Source: an uncultured Alphaproteobacteria bacterium (lineage in GTDB: Bacteria > Pseudomonadota > Alphaproteobacteria > HIMB59). From it: a stretch of 64,000 bases of DNA. The stretch spans positions 1-64,000 of the forward strand of contig CACLZM010000002.1 in the NCBI GenBank assembly GCA_902611415.1, read 5' to 3'. The notes under the pieces are model-generated. The model was not told the DNA's origin. It searched no databases and was given only the letters and a program-made list of their open reading frames with translations. Numbering within the stretch: position 1 is the stretch's first letter; each line of letters begins with the position of its first letter. Below are positions 46,614 through 55,574 of this stretch, piece by piece. The position numbers were made by a program, and so were the translations under genes.

Positions 46614-48563
46614 TTATTTATTAATTTTTAAAATAGTTACATCTGTTTGTTTCATGTTTTTTGATCCTAAGAGAATTTCTCCTTGAAAAGCGTCAGGTAT
46701 ATCAACATTTTTTTTACCATAATTAGTAAAAAATAATAGATCACCTCTTTGCCTTACTCTTAAATATTCCGGAAGTGTAATCGGTTTTAAACCTGCCATA
46801 GTCATTTGTTCTTTCATTATTGAACTTAACAAGGCCTCATCTGGCCATCCACACAAATAACTTCCTTGGTTCCCGCTAGTGATAACAGGAAAGCCGTCTC
46901 TTGATTTACCTTCAGATATGCCTGAGCTGTCTCCTTGTTCTCTCCAGACGTGTAACTTTCCCTTCTGTCCTTTCCATTCTACTTCTACAGGAAGTTCATA
47001 GGGCAGTGCATCTACTCTTTTAACTTTATAACCAAGTCCCTCTAGGCTTAAGTTTTCAGGAATTTGAAAATTTCTATTTTTTATTCCTGTTCTAGGACCA
47101 GCTAAAATTTTTGCTCCAGAAGAAACCATTTTTTTAAAAGTGTCAGTTTCAAGATGCACAAAAGAGGGAACAATAATTAGTTTATAACCAGTAAAATCAG
47201 CTTTTTTTCCAACAATGTCCAAAGAGCCACCATTAACTCTGACTGATTTATAAAAATCGATCATCAGGCGCGTGTAGTGGAAATCTTCTGTTTGTCCATC
47301 TAGCTCAGTTATCCAACAAGCCTCATAATCATGCAATAACGCAATTTCGGATTTTTGTGTTTTTGGTAAATTGAGCATTTGTATCTCATTACTTACTTGC
47401 ATGGCCTCGTGACTACCGATTGCAGGTGTATTATTACGGTACATTAGTCCCGCATGCATTTGTTCTTGTGCAAAGGGTGCTTGTCTCCAACGAAAATAAC
47501 TTACAACCTCAGCATCGTGAGCAAATGCCTCCCATGTCCACATCCTTACAGCACCAGCTACTGGAATAGGATTATATCTACCCCAATTAACTGGACCAGG
47601 TTGTTGTTCCATTATCCAGAGACGACCCATCCCTCTATAAAGGTCATGATGGTAAGATTGAAAATCAGGATCGCCAATATTATAACAGTCCTCAAGAAGT
47701 TTTTTATCTTCTCTGGCAATAGTTTGCATATTTTGAAGAAAGCCTAAAGGATAACTGTCCCAAGCAGCAATATTTAAATCTTTACATATTTCACGATGAT
47801 CAAATTCTGTAAAGTGACCCATAAAGTTATGACTAATGGGCCTTCCAGGAGAGTAATCATTTAATATCTTCACTTGTTGAAGATTAAAATTTTTTACCTG
47901 ATCAGAGCTAAACTTTCGAAAATCAAAATTATGAGATGGATTTGCCTCAGTAACTGTTAAGTTAGGAAGTTCGATCTCCTCAAAAGAGCGATACTCCATA
48001 GACCAGAAAACATTTCCCCAAGATTTATTTAAATCATCTATGTTTTGATATTTTTTTTCCAGCCAAATTCTAAACTCTCGCAAGGCAGACAAGCACCAAG
48101 AGTATGTAGTTTCATGGCAACCAAACTCATTATCCGTTTGCCATGCTTTTACAAAATTATTTTGTCCGTATCTCTCTGCTATAGCTTTAGTTATGCGCTG
48201 ACTTTCTTGTTGATAACCATTATGAGAAAAGGAATAGTGTCTTCGAGATCCAAATTTTCTAGCCTGACCATTTTCATCTATAGCAACCATGTCCGGCATC
48301 TGGTCAACCAACCATTTAGGAGGAGTGGCTGTTGGAGTGCACATTACAATCTTCAAATCATGTTTTCCCAATATATCCACAATCTTATCCAGCCAATTCC
48401 AGTCAAAAACACCAGAACTTGGCTCGATACGAGACCAAGCAAATTCAGCAATTCTTACCCAAGTGATACCATTTTTGTGCATATTCTCAGCATCAGTTAT
48501 CCACATTTTTTCAGGCCAATGCTCTGGGTAATAACATACCCCCAATTCGGGACTCTTAGACAT
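46614..48563 (-). CDS. GH42 beta-galactosidase
   Basis: 649-residue glycoside hydrolase family 42 enzyme. The start LGVCYYPEHWPEKMW is the family hallmark. The acid/base glutamate is in AWQTDNEFGCHETTYSW and the nucleophile is the glutamate in LWIMEQQPGPVNWGRYNP. FAHDAEVVSYFRWRQAPF follows. The trimerisation domain and small C-terminal beta domain appear present. No signal peptide, so it is cytosolic and acts on imported beta-galactosides. It is the last gene of the - strand operon, two bases after the ATPase gene. Confidence 0.92.
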   Translation of the reverse strand: MSKSPELGVCYYPEHWPEKMWITDAENMHKNGITWVRIAEFAWSRIEPSSGVFDWNWLDKIVDILGKHDLKIVMCTPTATPPKWLVDQMPDMVAIDENGQARKFGSRRHYSFSHNGYQQESQRITKAIAERYGQNNFVKAWQTDNEFGCHETTYSWCLSALREFRIWLEKKYQNIDDLNKSWGNVFWSMEYRSFEEIELPNLTVTEANPSHNFDFRKFSSDQVKNFNLQQVKILNDYSPGRPISHNFMGHFTEFDHREICKDLNIAAWDSYPLGFLQNMQTIAREDKKLLEDCYNIGDPDFQSYHHDLYRGMGRLWIMEQQPGPVNWGRYNPIPVAGAVRMWTWEAFAHDAEVVSYFRWRQAPFAQEQMHAGLMYRNNTPAIGSHEAMQVSNEIQMLNLPKTQKSEIALLHDYEACWITELDGQTEDFHYTRLMIDFYKSVRVNGGSLDIVGKKADFTGYKLIIVPSFVHLETDTFKKMVSSGAKILAGPRTGIKNRNFQIPENLSLEGLGYKVKRVDALPYELPVEVEWKGQKGKLHVWREQGDSSGISEGKSRDGFPVITSGNQGSYLCGWPDEALLSSIMKEQMTMAGLKPITLPEYLRVRQRGDLLFFTNYGKKNVDIPDAFQGEILLGSKNMKQTDVTILKINK

Positions 48564-48565
48564 CT

Positions 48566-49597
48566 TTAGTCGATTGAAACACCAGAGGAGTTAAAAAAAT
48601 GCTGGTGATTTTGATGCCATTCTAGACGAATATTTTCATTAATTTTAATTTTACTATTTACATCAAGTTTAGCTACGATCTCATCATTCTTATCTAAGTT
48701 CATATAACATAATAAGTGCTCGCCTAAATTTTCTATATGTCTAACGGTTCCTTTGAGCTTACAAGAGTCATCATTAGACAAACTAAGATGCTCAGGTCTA
48801 ATTCCTAATTTGGTAGCCTCACTTGGAGCTTTTAAATTAATCAAATTTAATTTATGTCCATCTTTTAAATCAATCATATTCATTTTTGGAGAGCCAATAA
48901 ACTCAGCAACAAATTGATTTCTTGGAGAATTGTAAAGTTCAATCGGAGTGCCAACTTGTTCAATAATACCCTGATTGATAACAACAATTCTATCTGCTAG
49001 GGTCATCGCTTCAACTTGGTCATGTGTTACATAAACCATAGTTGCAGTTAATTGATTATGAAGTTTAGCTATTTCTATTCTCGTTTGAACGCGAAGTGCT
49101 GCATCTAAATTAGATAAGGGCTCATCAAATAAAAATACTTTTGGATTTCTAACTATAGCTCTTCCAATAGCAACACGTTGTCGTTGACCACCTGATAATT
49201 GTTTAGGTAGTCTTTCAAATAAACTTTCAATTTGCAAAATTTTTGCTGCCTCTAAAACTCTACTTTTGATTTCATCAATAGGAGTTTTAGCTTGTTTTAA
49301 TGCAAATGACATATTATCAAAAACTGTCATGTGGGGGTACAATGCATATGATTGAAAAACCATCGCAACACCCCTCTCTGCTGCAATAATTTTATTTACC
49401 ACCTCTCCGCCTATAGATATTTCTCCTTCTGTTATATCTTCTAGTCCAGCAATCATTCTAAGGAGTGTAGACTTACCACAACCAGATGGTCCAACAAAAA
49501 CAATGAACTCACCAGAGCTGATATCAAGGTCTACACCATGGATCACTTCAGTTTTATCATAAGTTTTTTTTACATTTTTAAGGTTTAAATTAGCCAT
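48566..49597 (-). CDS. ABC sugar importer ATPase (UgpC/MsmK type) 1
   Basis: 343-residue ATPase. Walker A GPSGCGKSTLLRMIAGLE, signature LSGGQRQRVAIGRAIVR, Walker B VFLFDEPLSNLD, and a C-terminal TOBE domain (KLGIRPEHLSLS). It lies after GH1 with a 60-base gap and two bases before GH42, far from any permease gene. The operon already has another such ATPase, so this one may serve importer 2 on the other strand, which has none. Sharing of MsmK among importers is established in other bacteria. Confidence 0.9.
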   Translation of the reverse strand: MANLNLKNVKKTYDKTEVIHGVDLDISSGEFIVFVGPSGCGKSTLLRMIAGLEDITEGEISIGGEVVNKIIAAERGVAMVFQSYALYPHMTVFDNMSFALKQAKTPIDEIKSRVLEAAKILQIESLFERLPKQLSGGQRQRVAIGRAIVRNPKVFLFDEPLSNLDAALRVQTRIEIAKLHNQLTATMVYVTHDQVEAMTLADRIVVINQGIIEQVGTPIELYNSPRNQFVAEFIGSPKMNMIDLKDGHKLNLINLKAPSEATKLGIRPEHLSLSNDDSCKLKGTVRHIENLGEHLLCYMNLDKNDEIVAKLDVNSKIKINENIRLEWHQNHQHFFNSSGVSID

Positions 49598-49657
49598 AAT
49601 ACCCTGAAAACTTTAGCATTTTTTGTATAAATATACATCAGTGACTATAGTTTTAAT

Positions 49658-50980
49658 TTAGGCTAAATACTTTGAGAATTCATAATAAGATTTTTTTGGA
49701 ATTCGTTTAAAGTTATCGAAATCAACATAGACCAACCCAAATCTCTTAGTGTAGCCAAATGCCCATTCATAATTATCAAGCAATGACCAAGCAAAATATC
49801 CCTTAACAGAATAACCTTCATTCAAACAGCTTAATATTTGTTTTAAATGTAAATTAAAAAATTCTATTCGATCTTCGTCACAAACCTCTCCATTTGAAGT
49901 TGGTTTATCGTTATTTGCCATCCCATTTTCAGTAATATATATTGGAATTTTATTATCATATTCTTTATGAATTCTTTTAATAAAGTAGTTTAATCCCTCA
50001 GGATAAAATTCCCATCCCATATCTGTTTTTTTTAGCGTTCCACTACTACACTCATAATTAATACCATCTTCTGATTTTTTATATTTGATTAATGAGCGGG
50101 TATAATAATTCAATCCTATCCAATCAATTGGTGAAGATATTAATTCTAATTGTGTTTTATAATTTTCTGGTAAGTATTTTTCTAGAATAGATAAAGCTAA
50201 TTCTGGATATTTACCTTTAAAGATGGCATCAGAAAACCATCTATTATGAATTTCATCAAAGAGTTTTGTTGCTTGAATATTTTCTTCATTATTATCTATG
50301 GATTGACCGAACTGATTATTTAAAACTATACCTATCTGATGAGTACTACAGGACCTTATTGCTTCAACAGATTGCGAGTGTGCAAATAAAATATTATGCA
50401 TAGTTTTAGCAGCTATTTGGATATTTTTAATTCCTGGCGCATGCTCTCCAAGATAATGACTTAACCAAGAAACACACCAAGGTTCATTAATGGTTGAAAT
50501 TTTTTCGAATTGATCTCCAAATGTTTTTGATATGAAAAAAGATAAATCTCCAAAATGCTTACAGGTTTCTTGATTCTCCCAACCTTTAATTTTTTGAAAT
50601 CTTATGGGAAGATCCCAATGATAGATTGTTGGGAAAGCCTCCAAATCGCAATTATTTATCTCTTCTAATAATCGCTTGTAAAAATCTACACCCTTTAAAT
50701 TCACATCTTTGTTGTTGTCTGGAAACAATCTAGGCCAAGCAAATGAGAAACGATAGGTCTTAAAACCCGCATCCTTTATAAGTTTAATATCCTCTTTGAA
50801 ATATTCAATATGATTACAAGCAAGCCTACCATCAATGCCATTCAATTTTTTCTCAGCAAAATCGTCCCAAATTGATTTACCACAATTACCATACATAGTT
50901 CCCTCAATCTGATAAGAGGAAGTAGCCACTCCTAATTTAAAATCCTTAGGAAACTCTTGTAAAAGAGATAAGTTAATCAA
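49658..50980 (-). CDS. GH1 beta-glucosidase
   Basis: 440-residue glycoside hydrolase family 1 enzyme. FKLGVATSSYQIEGTMYGNC at the start; the acid/base glutamate is in STINEPWCVSWLSHYLGEHA and the nucleophile is in IPIYITENGMANND. The end YFAWSLLDNYEWAFGYTKRF is conserved. It has no signal peptide. The eight-base overlap with the ATPase gene before it means coupled expression. Family members cleave beta-glucosides or beta-galactosides; phospho-specific residues were not assessed. Confidence 0.92.
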   Translation of the reverse strand: MINLSLLQEFPKDFKLGVATSSYQIEGTMYGNCGKSIWDDFAEKKLNGIDGRLACNHIEYFKEDIKLIKDAGFKTYRFSFAWPRLFPDNNKDVNLKGVDFYKRLLEEINNCDLEAFPTIYHWDLPIRFQKIKGWENQETCKHFGDLSFFISKTFGDQFEKISTINEPWCVSWLSHYLGEHAPGIKNIQIAAKTMHNILFAHSQSVEAIRSCSTHQIGIVLNNQFGQSIDNNEENIQATKLFDEIHNRWFSDAIFKGKYPELALSILEKYLPENYKTQLELISSPIDWIGLNYYTRSLIKYKKSEDGINYECSSGTLKKTDMGWEFYPEGLNYFIKRIHKEYDNKIPIYITENGMANNDKPTSNGEVCDEDRIEFFNLHLKQILSCLNEGYSVKGYFAWSLLDNYEWAFGYTKRFGLVYVDFDNFKRIPKKSYYEFSKYLA

Positions 50981-52049
50981 TTCTAATTTTGTTATTAGAA
51001 TGAAATAAATTAGTTTTGTTTAAATCAAATTTAATTTTAACATCATCACCAACCTTAATTAAGCTATTTCCTGATGTCTCAACTACTATTGGGTCACCCT
51101 CGTTATCTAAATAAATAAAAGTGTTTGAGCCTAATTTCTCCACAACGAAAGCTTTACCTCGGAAATCATATTCTGAGTCACCAGTAATAATTATATCCTC
51201 GGGTCTAATACCAAAAATTATATCAGTATTTTCATTTGATTTAATTGTTTTTGAAATTGTAATCTTTGAACCTAAAACATTTATTTCAACTTTATCTTTA
51301 TCTACTGATAAAATTTTAGCATTGACAAAATTCATCTTTGGAGAGCCAATGAAACCTGCAACAAATAAGTTTTTAGGATTATTATATAATTCTATAGGCT
51401 TACCTTGTTGAGAAATCTCACCTTGATCTAAGACAACAATCTCATCAGATAAGGTCATTGCCTCAGTTTGGTCATGAGTTACATAAACCATTGTTGCATC
51501 CAAGTGATCGTGCAATTTTGCTAATTCAATTCTCATTTGAACTCTCAAAGCGGCATCTAAATTAGATAAAGGTTCATCAAATAAAAAGACTTTAGGTTTT
51601 CTAGTTATTGCTCTACCGATAGCAACTCTTTGTCTTTGACCTCCTGATAACTGTTTAGGCTTTCTCAGAAGATAATCTTCAATTTGTAAAATTTTTGCAG
51701 CCTCATGCACTCTATTTATAACTTCATCTTTAGGTCTTTTTTCTAATTTCAGCCCAAATGCCATATTATCAAATACAGTCATATGGGGATAAAGAGCATA
51801 TGATTGAAAAACCATAGCGATATTTCTTTCTTTGGGAGGGAGGTTATTTACTTCTTCTCCACCAATCGATATTTTACCCGAATTAGTTTCTTCTAACCCA
51901 GCTATCATTCTTAATAATGTAGACTTTCCACATCCAGATGGCCCAACTAGTGTTGTGAATGACTGACTTTTAATGTTGAGCGAAAAATCCTTTATAACAT
52001 GGGTTTTTCCAAAAAATTTATTAATTGAGTTTAGTTCTATATCTGCCAT
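50973..52049 (-). CDS. ABC alpha-glucoside importer ATPase (AglK/UgpC type)
   Basis: 358-residue ATPase with Walker A GPSGCGKSTLLRMIAGLE, LSGGQRQRVAIGRAITR, VFLFDEPLSNLD and a TOBE domain (IIFGIRPEDIIIT). It is a close paralogue of the ATPase at 48.6 kb; the N-terminal domains share long identical stretches. It starts one base inside the end of the GH4 gene and follows the AglF/AglG-like permeases, so it is the natural AglK of this operon. Confidence 0.9.
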   Translation of the reverse strand: MADIELNSINKFFGKTHVIKDFSLNIKSQSFTTLVGPSGCGKSTLLRMIAGLEETNSGKISIGGEEVNNLPPKERNIAMVFQSYALYPHMTVFDNMAFGLKLEKRPKDEVINRVHEAAKILQIEDYLLRKPKQLSGGQRQRVAIGRAITRKPKVFLFDEPLSNLDAALRVQMRIELAKLHDHLDATMVYVTHDQTEAMTLSDEIVVLDQGEISQQGKPIELYNNPKNLFVAGFIGSPKMNFVNAKILSVDKDKVEINVLGSKITISKTIKSNENTDIIFGIRPEDIIITGDSEYDFRGKAFVVEKLGSNTFIYLDNEGDPIVVETSGNSLIKVGDDVKIKFDLNKTNLFHSNNKIRID

Positions 52050-53368
52050 TAGTTTAAGTATCCTAAAAATTTTGATTGTTTATATATCATAGTATTTAAA
52101 AGTTCCTCAGCTTTAATTGCATCATCAACAATAGGATCTGATAAAAGAGCTAAATACGCACCATGTTTTGACTTATTTAAAATCGCTTCTGTTGTTAATT
52201 GTATGACTCCTGTTTGCGAGTTTAAAAGCGCCCCAAATGTTTTAGGATAATTTTCTAATTTCTTACCATTTGCACCTTTCTTGTTAATAACAGCTGGTAC
52301 TTCTACTACAATATCATTTGGTAAATACTCAATTAAATTATTATTTGGGATATTTACTGCATGTTCAAGTCTATTATCATCTTTTATAATACTCTCAATA
52401 ATTGGCACAACTCTCTCATCAAGTTTTGGTTTGCTATTATCAAAAAACCTCCCATACAAAAAGTCATCTTCATAAAAATTTAAACATCTATTTTTATATT
52501 TTTTATAAAAATCTGAAATGCCATCGTGATCAGCCACGCTAAAAGCCCATTGCATGTATTCTCCTACATGACTGTCTGTAGTGATGGGAAGATAAGAATA
52601 TTTTTTAAATAACTCAAAGAAGACTCCTCTTTCAGCTCCAGGGTCTGACTCAAAACCTTCGTGATCATTAATTAAGTTAGAGTAGTAGCTATTAAATTTA
52701 TCTCGAATAATTGGATATCCATCTTTTTTGGTATCTTTATACTTGACATCTAATAGGATACTAAAATGATTTAGTCCACCTGCTTCAAATTCTATATTGT
52801 CGAGGTCTGTATTGAGCAACATTGGTAATTGTCTTTCCATAGAATGAATTTCGTGGCACAAGCCAATTATATTTAGATTTGGAAATTTTGTTGTAAGAGC
52901 ATGACATATTCTTTGCATCGGGTTCGAATAATTAAATACAAAAGCGTCGGGGCAAATCTTTTCTATATCCTCACAAATTTCAATTATCACAGGTATAATT
53001 CTTAAAGCATGAAACAGGCCTCCAGGACCTCCGTTCTCTCCATAAATTTGTTTAAAACCATATTCAACTGGTATCCCCCAATCTTGTTCCCAGAGTTCAA
53101 ATCTATTTCCAACTTCAATTGAGATTAAACAAAAATTAGCACCTTTGAGAGCTTCTTCTCTAGAAGTAGTAGCTTCAATTTGAAAATCTACCTGAAGTTT
53201 TTCTTTATAATTTTCAGCAATTTTTCTTGTTTTTTCAACTGCCTCGGGTCTTATGTCATGGAGGACGATAGTGGATCCTTTAAGGATTTGAGATTTATAA
53301 AAGTCTCCAATTATCTTCAAACCAAAGTTAGTGCTTCCCGCACCTATTATTACAATTCTCTTTCCCAT
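52049..53368 (-). CDS. GH4 alpha-glucosidase
   Basis: 439-residue family 4 glycosidase using NAD+ and Mn2+. NAD site IVIIGAGSTNFGLKIIGDFY; the subgroup motif reads CHEI (GLCHEIHS), the form reported for alpha-glucosidases. NPMQRICHALT and GGLNHFSILLDV complete the metal region. It stands where S. meliloti has the GH13 enzyme AglA in aglEFGAK, so the operon appears to use a GH4 enzyme for the same job. It shares one base with the ATPase gene and lies 20 bases after AglG. Confidence 0.87.
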   Translation of the reverse strand: MGKRIVIIGAGSTNFGLKIIGDFYKSQILKGSTIVLHDIRPEAVEKTRKIAENYKEKLQVDFQIEATTSREEALKGANFCLISIEVGNRFELWEQDWGIPVEYGFKQIYGENGGPGGLFHALRIIPVIIEICEDIEKICPDAFVFNYSNPMQRICHALTTKFPNLNIIGLCHEIHSMERQLPMLLNTDLDNIEFEAGGLNHFSILLDVKYKDTKKDGYPIIRDKFNSYYSNLINDHEGFESDPGAERGVFFELFKKYSYLPITTDSHVGEYMQWAFSVADHDGISDFYKKYKNRCLNFYEDDFLYGRFFDNSKPKLDERVVPIIESIIKDDNRLEHAVNIPNNNLIEYLPNDIVVEVPAVINKKGANGKKLENYPKTFGALLNSQTGVIQLTTEAILNKSKHGAYLALLSDPIVDDAIKAEELLNTMIYKQSKFLGYLN

Positions 53369-53388
53369 AATTTATTTACCTACTATAA

Positions 53389-54528
53389 CTAGCCTTTTAC
53401 TGACCCAGCTACAAGCCCTCTTATAAAATATCTTTGAAGGGAAAAGAAAATAAATAAAGGGACCGTCATAGATACAAAGGCACCTGTTGTTAAAATTTCC
53501 CAATTTTCTCCTCTTGATCCAAGAAGCTCTTTTAACTTTGCTGTTAAAATAATTTCACTTGGGTGCTTGTCTAAAAAAACTAAACCAACAAGCAAATCAT
53601 TCCACACCCACAAAAATTGTAATATAAAAATCGATGCAAAAGACGGTATTGATAATGGCACTACTATTTTTTTAAAAGTATCATAATGTGTCGCTCCATC
53701 AACTCTAGCTGCCTCGATCATTTCGCTAGGTAGTGTTTTTAGAAAATTCCATAATAAAAAAGTAGTTGATGCAAGACCAAATCCAGTATGTGCCATCCAG
53801 ATACCAGGATAAGATTTAGCAGAGACACCGAATAATGCCCCAAAGTCATTGTATATTGTTAGTACAGGTATTAAGCACATCTGCAACGGAACAACAAGAG
53901 ATGCTATTATAGTAGCTAGTAAAAGATCTCTACCGTAAAATTTCATCCAAGTAAGCGCATACGCAAAATAAGAACAGATTATTAAAGGTATTAAAGTTGC
54001 AGGAAGTGCTACTGCAAAAGTATTTAAAAATGCCTGTCCTAATCCCTCTTTAAGAAGCACCTCTTTGTAATTATCAAGCGTAAAGCTCGGAGGGCTCTTG
54101 GCTGATACAAAAATTCTTTTGCCTTTTTTCTTTTTAAATTCTTCTTTTGACTTCCAAATATAATCACCATTTTCAAAAACTGTTATTTCTGTTTTATCTT
54201 TAAATAATGCGGTCTCACCGACCTCATATTCGTCAATGTTTTTAGAGGTAACCCCAAACCGATAAATCTCTTTACCCTGTTTTTCATCAAATAAATTACT
54301 TTTTATAAAATAGTAATCTCCTTCTTTGATTTGGTCTTCTTTACCTTTTGTACGGTATATTTCATTGACCTCAGTAGTGGTAAAGGAGGTCCACCACCCA
54401 CTTATAGCTAAAACATCTTTATCTCTTAGAGAGCTGATAAATAGCCCAAATGTTGGAACAATCCATGCTATTACAAATAATAATAATAAAAGTTGGGAGA
54501 ATACTTTAGTAAATGTAAGTTTTTTCAT
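53389..54528 (-). CDS. ABC alpha-glucoside importer permease, AglG-like
   Basis: 379-residue permease, about 100 longer than usual MalG proteins. The extra part is a charged, strand-rich loop from roughly residue 35 to 125 after the first membrane span (KEDQIKEGDYYFIKSNLFDE begins it). It would lie in the periplasm. AglG of rhizobia also has such an insert. The EAA loop LPSEMIEAARVDGATHYDTF and the C-terminus YFIRGLVAGSVKG are conserved. Its start overlaps the AglF-like stop by four bases (ATGA). Confidence 0.88.
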   Translation of the reverse strand: MKKLTFTKVFSQLLLLLFVIAWIVPTFGLFISSLRDKDVLAISGWWTSFTTTEVNEIYRTKGKEDQIKEGDYYFIKSNLFDEKQGKEIYRFGVTSKNIDEYEVGETALFKDKTEITVFENGDYIWKSKEEFKKKKGKRIFVSAKSPPSFTLDNYKEVLLKEGLGQAFLNTFAVALPATLIPLIICSYFAYALTWMKFYGRDLLLATIIASLVVPLQMCLIPVLTIYNDFGALFGVSAKSYPGIWMAHTGFGLASTTFLLWNFLKTLPSEMIEAARVDGATHYDTFKKIVVPLSIPSFASIFILQFLWVWNDLLVGLVFLDKHPSEIILTAKLKELLGSRGENWEILTTGAFVSMTVPLFIFFSLQRYFIRGLVAGSVKG

Positions 54529-55508
54529 ACTTTTTGCTCTTGTTTATGTCTGTACAGGTTCCAAGCTAATATTGGGATAACTCCAATCAAGATACAAAAA
54601 GCAAGTACACTTCCCCTACCTGAGTCACCGCCACCTCTGAACATCCAATCATACATCAAATTTGCTAGAACTTCTGTTTGCCACTGACCATTGGTCATTG
54701 CATATATAATGTCGAAAACTTTTAAAACTAGAATTGTAATTATTGTCCAAATCACCAAGATAGTTTGCTCTAGATATGGAATGATAATTGACCAGAAAAT
54801 TTTCAACTCACTGGCACCATCTATCCTAGCGGCATCTAGTGTTTCATTAGGAATACTCCTAAGTGCTGCACTAAAAATAACTAGGGCAAGACCAGTTTGT
54901 ATCCATATCATAATTGCCATTAAAAAAAGATTATTCCATATAGGAATTGTTAACCATGCTTGCGGTTCAAAACCCAAAGCAACTGCTATTGCATTTAATA
55001 GTCCAATTTGTTGATCACCAGGCCCTCTGTAGTCATACATAAATTTCCATATCACACCTGCTCCAACAAATGAAATTGCCATAGGCATAAAAATTATTGA
55101 CTTTGCAATTGACCCCCACCAAATTCTATCTGCTAGATTTGCTATAACTAAACCAAAAAAAGTACTTAACGTTGGAACAACAATTAACCAGCCCAAATTA
55201 TTTATAATACTTCTTTTAAAATCAGGATCATTAATAGCCCAATTATAATTGAAAAGTCCCACAAAGTTTTCACCAACTTTATCGTAAAAACTTAACCTTA
55301 TAGTTTCAAATACAGGATAAATTATAAAAACAAATAACACTATAAAAGCAGGTGCTATAAAAATAATAACCCTTATAGAATTTTCAAACGCAAAATTTTT
55401 AGATGCTTTTACTCTAATATAATCTAATAAAAAATTTGATAAATGAAAAAATAATACAAAAAAGAGAACTCCAATAAGAACGGTAATTGCAAGGGAGAAA
55501 ATACTCAT
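54525..55508 (-). CDS. ABC alpha-glucoside importer permease, AglF-like
   Basis: 327-residue permease. The N-terminal span FSLAITVLIGVLFFVLFFHL is followed by a second start-type span at about residue 45 (VIIFIAPAFIVLFVFIIYPV). The EAA loop is IPNETLDAARIDGASELKIF. MFRGGGDSGRGSVLAFCIL near the end is typical of AglF. It follows the binding-protein gene across the hairpin-containing 66-base gap and overlaps the next permease. Confidence 0.88.
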   Translation of the reverse strand: MSIFSLAITVLIGVLFFVLFFHLSNFLLDYIRVKASKNFAFENSIRVIIFIAPAFIVLFVFIIYPVFETIRLSFYDKVGENFVGLFNYNWAINDPDFKRSIINNLGWLIVVPTLSTFFGLVIANLADRIWWGSIAKSIIFMPMAISFVGAGVIWKFMYDYRGPGDQQIGLLNAIAVALGFEPQAWLTIPIWNNLFLMAIMIWIQTGLALVIFSAALRSIPNETLDAARIDGASELKIFWSIIIPYLEQTILVIWTIITILVLKVFDIIYAMTNGQWQTEVLANLMYDWMFRGGGDSGRGSVLAFCILIGVIPILAWNLYRHKQEQKV

Positions 55509-55523
55509 TGTATTAGAAAGAAG

Positions 55524-55555
55524 CTAAGGGCAAATAATACACTATTCGCCCTTAG
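55524..55555 (-). terminator. Stem-loop after the AglE-like binding-protein gene
   Basis: Arms CTAAGGGC and GCCCTTAG pair perfectly over eight bases. Inside them AATA and TATT can extend the stem past one A-C mismatch, leaving a six-base loop. It lies about 20 bases after the binding-protein stop on the - strand and 16 bases before the AglF-like start. There is no T-run after it. Position and type repeat those at the other two importers. Confidence 0.72.
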
Positions 55556-55574
55556 TTTAGAAATTAACTATTTT

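Noticed and set aside
48045-48569. Long open frame on the + strand opposite the GH42 gene
   Set aside because: It is a shadow of a well-conserved GH42 coding sequence and encodes no recognisable domain.
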